Assembly: GCA_900557315.1 (NCBI GenBank)
Contig: USSI01000043.1
Span: 1 to 8,994 of the forward strand
Length of the DNA stretch: 8,994 nt
DNA from: an uncultured Butyricicoccus sp.
Lineage (GTDB): Bacteria > Bacillota > Clostridia > Oscillospirales > Butyricicoccaceae
Direction: 5' to 3'
This document shows positions 6,606 through 8,994 of this stretch, one piece after another (position 1 is the first letter of the stretch; every line of letters begins with the position of its first letter). A program made the position numbers and the translations under genes. Below the pieces are notes generated by a model. It was not told where the DNA came from. It ran no database searches and saw only the letters and a program-made list of their open reading frames with translations.

Positions 6606-6675
6606 TACCCAATCTGCTTTGCACGGCCGGGCGGCACGGCTTGTCAAAAACGGTAGCCGGGTGGAGTTTGGACGT

Positions 6676-7506
6676 TTATCCCTCCTGTCCGGGGCTTGCA
6701 GCAGCATCCGATGCGCCTCCCGCGGCGCCGCTGAAGGCACAGTCAGGCAGCTGTGCTTCAGGCAGATGGCACGTCCGCCGCTCTTTCGCCACAAGCCGTT
6801 CCACAAACGGCGTCGCCGGATGGCGCAGCAGCTCCTCCGGCGGCGCATACTGCTGGATCGTGCCCTGATCCATCACCAGCACCTTTGTCCCAAGCAGCAG
6901 GGCTTCCCCGATGTCATGGGTCACAAACAGCACCGTGATGCCGGTCTGCGCATGGATCCGCCGCAGTTCGGCCTGCAGCTGGGAGCGGGTGATCTCGTCC
7001 ACCGCGCCAAACGGCTCATCCATCAACAGGATTTCCGGAGAGGCCGCCAACGCACGGGCGATTCCCACCCTCTGCTGCTGTCCGCCGGAAAGTTCGTCCG
7101 GATATCGCTCTTTCAGCGATTCATCCAGACCGACAATCCGCATCCATTTGGACACCGCCTCCTTTGTCTTTGCCTTATTGCGCCGGTTGAGCAGGTTCGG
7201 CACATAGGAGATGTTCTGCCCCACCGTCATATGCGGGAACAGGACGCTGCCCTGGATGGCATATCCGATGTTGCGCCGCAGTTCGGTCTGGTTTTTGCCG
7301 CGGATGGGTTCGCCGTCCACCAGAATGTCGCCGGCCGTCGGTTCGATCAGGCCGTTGACCATTTTCAGCGCCGTTGTCTTGCCGCAGCCGGAGGACCCGA
7401 TAATGGTCACGAACGCCCCCTTTTCCACGGCAAGGGAAAACCCTTCCATAATGATCTTGTCGCCATACGATTTTTTGATATTTCGAAATTCAATCGCTGT
7501 CTGCAT
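6676..7506 (-). CDS. ABC transporter ATP-binding protein, quaternary-amine/osmoprotectant uptake type (OpuCA/ProV-like)
   Basis: Predicted product is 276 aa. It hydrolyses ATP to power the adjacent permease and acts on the inner face of the membrane. Visible motifs: Walker A GSSGCGKTT at 37-45, Q-loop Gln85, signature LSGGQQQR at 139-146, Walker B ILLMDEP at 159-165 with catalytic Glu164, D-loop GAVD at 167-170, and H-loop His197 in FVTHD. The sequence around NGLIEPTAGDILVDG fits the glycine betaine/carnitine/choline ATPases. Typical OpuCA/OpuAA proteins continue into two CBS domains that sense ionic strength. Here the nucleotide-binding domain is followed only by about 35 residues rich in Ala, Gly, Ser and Pro, so that osmosensing module is absent. 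The start ATG lies 12 bp after the permease stop, and AGGAGGG (7520-7514) overlaps that stop, a sign of translational coupling. The exact substrate is not determined. Confidence 0.92.
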   Translation of the reverse strand: MQTAIEFRNIKKSYGDKIIMEGFSLAVEKGAFVTIIGSSGCGKTTALKMVNGLIEPTAGDILVDGEPIRGKNQTELRRNIGYAIQGSVLFPHMTVGQNISYVPNLLNRRNKAKTKEAVSKWMRIVGLDESLKERYPDELSGGQQQRVGIARALAASPEILLMDEPFGAVDEITRSQLQAELRRIHAQTGITVLFVTHDIGEALLLGTKVLVMDQGTIQQYAPPEELLRHPATPFVERLVAKERRTCHLPEAQLPDCAFSGAAGGASDAAASPGQEG

Positions 7507-7513
7507 GGTATCT

Positions 7514-7520
7514 CCCTCCT
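7514..7520 (-). promoter_or_regulatory. Ribosome binding site overlapping the permease stop codon
   Basis: AGGAGGG begins within the TAG stop (7521-7519) of the permease gene and sits 7 nt before the ATPase ATG (7506-7504). The overlap suggests the two subunits are translated from one message in a coupled way. Confidence 0.85.
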
Positions 7521-8994
7521 ACTGCAGCAGGCCATGACTGTGCAGGAACGCCTGCGCCACATCGCGCGGCTCCCTGCCCCCGGTCTCGACCGCGTAGTTC
7601 ATCTGCGCCATATCGCTGTCCGAAATCATCCCGGACAGCTTTTGCAGCACGTTTTCCAGCTCCGGATGCTCCTCCAGAACCTCGCTGCGGATTACATTGC
7701 CGCACAGGTACGAGGGATAGAACTGCTTATCGTCCTCCAGCACCACAGCATCCGCGGCGGCAAGCTGTCCATCGGTCGTGAAGATCACCATAGCGTCGAT
7801 CTCCCCCTGCGCAAGCGCCTGATATTTCAGCCCGATATCCATATCCATGGTTTCTTTGAAATGCAGGCCATAGGTCTCGCACAGCGCGCCGTAGCCGTCT
7901 TCCCGCTCGAAGAAATCATACTCCGCACCGAAAACAAGCTGACTGGAAACCGCCGCCAAATCCGAACAGGTCTGCAATCCGTACTGCTCCGCTATCTCCC
8001 GGCGCACCACCAGCCCATACGTGTTATTAAAGCCGTACATCCCGCACCACTGCATGTCATAGCCGTCCCTGTATTCCTGCTGCAGCTGATCGAACAGGTC
8101 TTCGGTATACAGCCCGTCTCTTTTGAGCACCATATTCCACGCCGTGCCTGTATACTCGGGATACAGGTCAAATTCCCCGCTTTCCATGGCGGGCTGGATG
8201 TTGGACGTGCCGCCGCCCACGCCCTGCGTCAGCTCGACGGTCAAATCCGTGTCCTGCTCGATCAGCAGGTCCAGCATTTCGCCGAGCACATATTGCTCGG
8301 TCATGGGTTTTGTTGCGATACGGATGGTATCCCCTGTCCCGGCCGGAACCAGCATGGCGATCACCAGCCCCGCACAGGCCAGCACCGCGGCTGCGCCAAC
8401 AAGCCGGTTGATCTTTTTCGCCTTCGCACTGCGTTTCTGCATGCGTTTTTCCGCAAAGCCAAGCAGGGAATCCATGACCAGCGCCAGCAGCGCGATCAGC
8501 AGGCTCCCCGTCATGGTCATGGCTGCATTATTGGTCGTAATGCCGCGGTAAATCGCAACGCCCAGCCCTCCCGCGCCGATGAACGAAGCAATACCGGCAA
8601 GCGCGATGGTCATGGTCACCATATTGCGGATGCCGGACAGGATCACCGGCATGGCCAGCGGCAGCTTAATTTTCAGCAGTATCTGCATGCGGGTGCTGCC
8701 CATCCCCTTTGCAGCCTCCAAAAGGGCCGGGGAAACGTTGGAGATACCGGTGTGCGTGCTGCGCACCATCGGCAGAAGCGCGTAAACCGTCAGGGCAATG
8801 ACTGCCGTGGCATTGCCCACCCCGGAAAACGGGATCAGGAAGCCCAGCATGGAGATCGAGGGGATGGTATACAGGAAATTGATAAGGCCCAGCGTGGGTT
8901 TTGCCGACCGCTGGAATTCGCTGATTAAAATGCCGACCATCCCGCCGAACACGACCGCAATCAAAATAGCGATCAGCGAAATCCCCAAATGCTC
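7519..8994 (-). CDS. Permease fused to substrate-binding domain, osmoprotectant/choline/ergothioneine-type ABC importer; 5' end outside window
   Basis: At least 491 aa; the frame runs open to the edge as Glu-His-Leu-Gly, so the TTG at 8988 is not a true start and the N-terminus lies upstream. Residues about 4-180 (counted from the edge) are the membrane part, with five or six hydrophobic segments. The permease coupling loop EAAKGMGS is at 93-100, followed by LPLAMPVILSGIR at 111-123. A further membrane helix at about 198-216 leads to an external binding domain, about 222-491. That domain begins DTIRIATKPMTEQY and includes GVGGGTSNIQPAM and DLYPEYTGTAW, typical of the OpuAC/OpuCC ligand-binding fold, with many Tyr and Trp suited to a cation cage. 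Family knowledge: such fusions import glycine betaine, carnitine or choline, and in EgtU ergothioneine. The substrate cannot be assigned by eye. Fusion order permease then binding domain is as in OpuCB-OpuCC joined. The stop is TAG. Confidence 0.93.
   Translation of the reverse strand, partial: EHLGISLIAILIAVVFGGMVGILISEFQRSAKPTLGLINFLYTIPSISMLGFLIPFSGVGNATAVIALTVYALLPMVRSTHTGISNVSPALLEAAKGMGSTRMQILLKIKLPLAMPVILSGIRNMVTMTIALAGIASFIGAGGLGVAIYRGITTNNAAMTMTGSLLIALLALVMDSLLGFAEKRMQKRSAKAKKINRLVGAAAVLACAGLVIAMLVPAGTGDTIRIATKPMTEQYVLGEMLDLLIEQDTDLTVELTQGVGGGTSNIQPAMESGEFDLYPEYTGTAWNMVLKRDGLYTEDLFDQLQQEYRDGYDMQWCGMYGFNNTYGLVVRREIAEQYGLQTCSDLAAVSSQLVFGAEYDFFEREDGYGALCETYGLHFKETMDMDIGLKYQALAQGEIDAMVIFTTDGQLAAADAVVLEDDKQFYPSYLCGNVIRSEVLEEHPELENVLQKLSGMISDSDMAQMNYAVETGGREPRDVAQAFLHSHGLLQ

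Noticed and set aside
6569..6640. Rex- or similar redox-regulator site near the reductase promoter (TTGTG half-site)
   Set aside because: Only a half-site is present with no properly spaced CACAA partner.
6606..6675. Possible terminator after the ATPase gene (short CGG/CCG stem before TTTTT; repeated GCACGGC)
   Set aside because: The stem is only three base pairs, and the GCACGGC pair is a direct repeat, so neither forms a credible hairpin.
5377..8928. 1183-codon open frame on the plus strand
   Set aside because: It lies exactly codon-on-codon antisense to three well-supported minus-strand genes, its product has no recognisable domain and is rich in His, Arg and Gln, and its openness follows from codon bias.
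1..8994. Mobile element, CRISPR array, defence or toxin-antitoxin system
   Set aside because: No transposase, integrase, spaced direct repeats or small gene pair was seen; all genes are housekeeping or metabolic types with uniform codon use.

Overview
The window reads as a chromosomal segment of a fairly GC-rich, low-redox Firmicute, probably a gut clostridium of the Oscillospirales (Butyricicoccaceae-like). This is inferred from protein style: a Pol I without proofreading residues, a YwlE-type phosphatase, an aldo/keto reductase carrying a ferredoxin domain, AGGAGG-type ribosome sites, and coding sequence that almost never uses TTA, CTA or TCA. No 16S or other taxonomic marker is present, so the placement is tentative. 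All convincing genes lie on the minus strand and are described here in transcription order, from high to low coordinates.

Region 1 (8994-6676) is an ABC uptake operon of the glycine betaine/choline/carnitine/ergothioneine (OpuC/ProU/EgtU) type. A permease fused to its own substrate-binding domain (5' end outside the window) is followed 12 bp later by its ATPase, with the Shine-Dalgarno overlapping the upstream stop codon. Region 2 (6675-5380) has a plausible promoter and an aldo/keto reductase with a C-terminal 2[4Fe-4S] ferredoxin domain. Two GC-rich dyads follow it. Region 3 (5281-3008) is a UvrD/Rep/PcrA-family helicase with an excellent extended -10 promoter and a clear intrinsic terminator. 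Region 4 (2998-272) is polA (DNA polymerase I) with its own promoter. Region 5 (271-75) is a 197-bp gap packed with six hairpins, one of them a good intrinsic terminator. Region 6 (60-1) is the first 20 codons of a low-molecular-weight protein phosphatase whose P-loop matches protein-arginine phosphatases (YwlE).

The genes appear to be separate transcription units, apart from the permease/ATPase pair. The helicase and Pol I both act in DNA repair and sit next to each other, but each has its own promoter and a terminator lies between them. I see no mobile element, CRISPR array, tRNA or rRNA, and no evidence of a new multi-gene system. The least explained piece is the hairpin-dense stretch downstream of polA. 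Several very long open frames on the plus strand are codon-usage shadows of the minus-strand genes.
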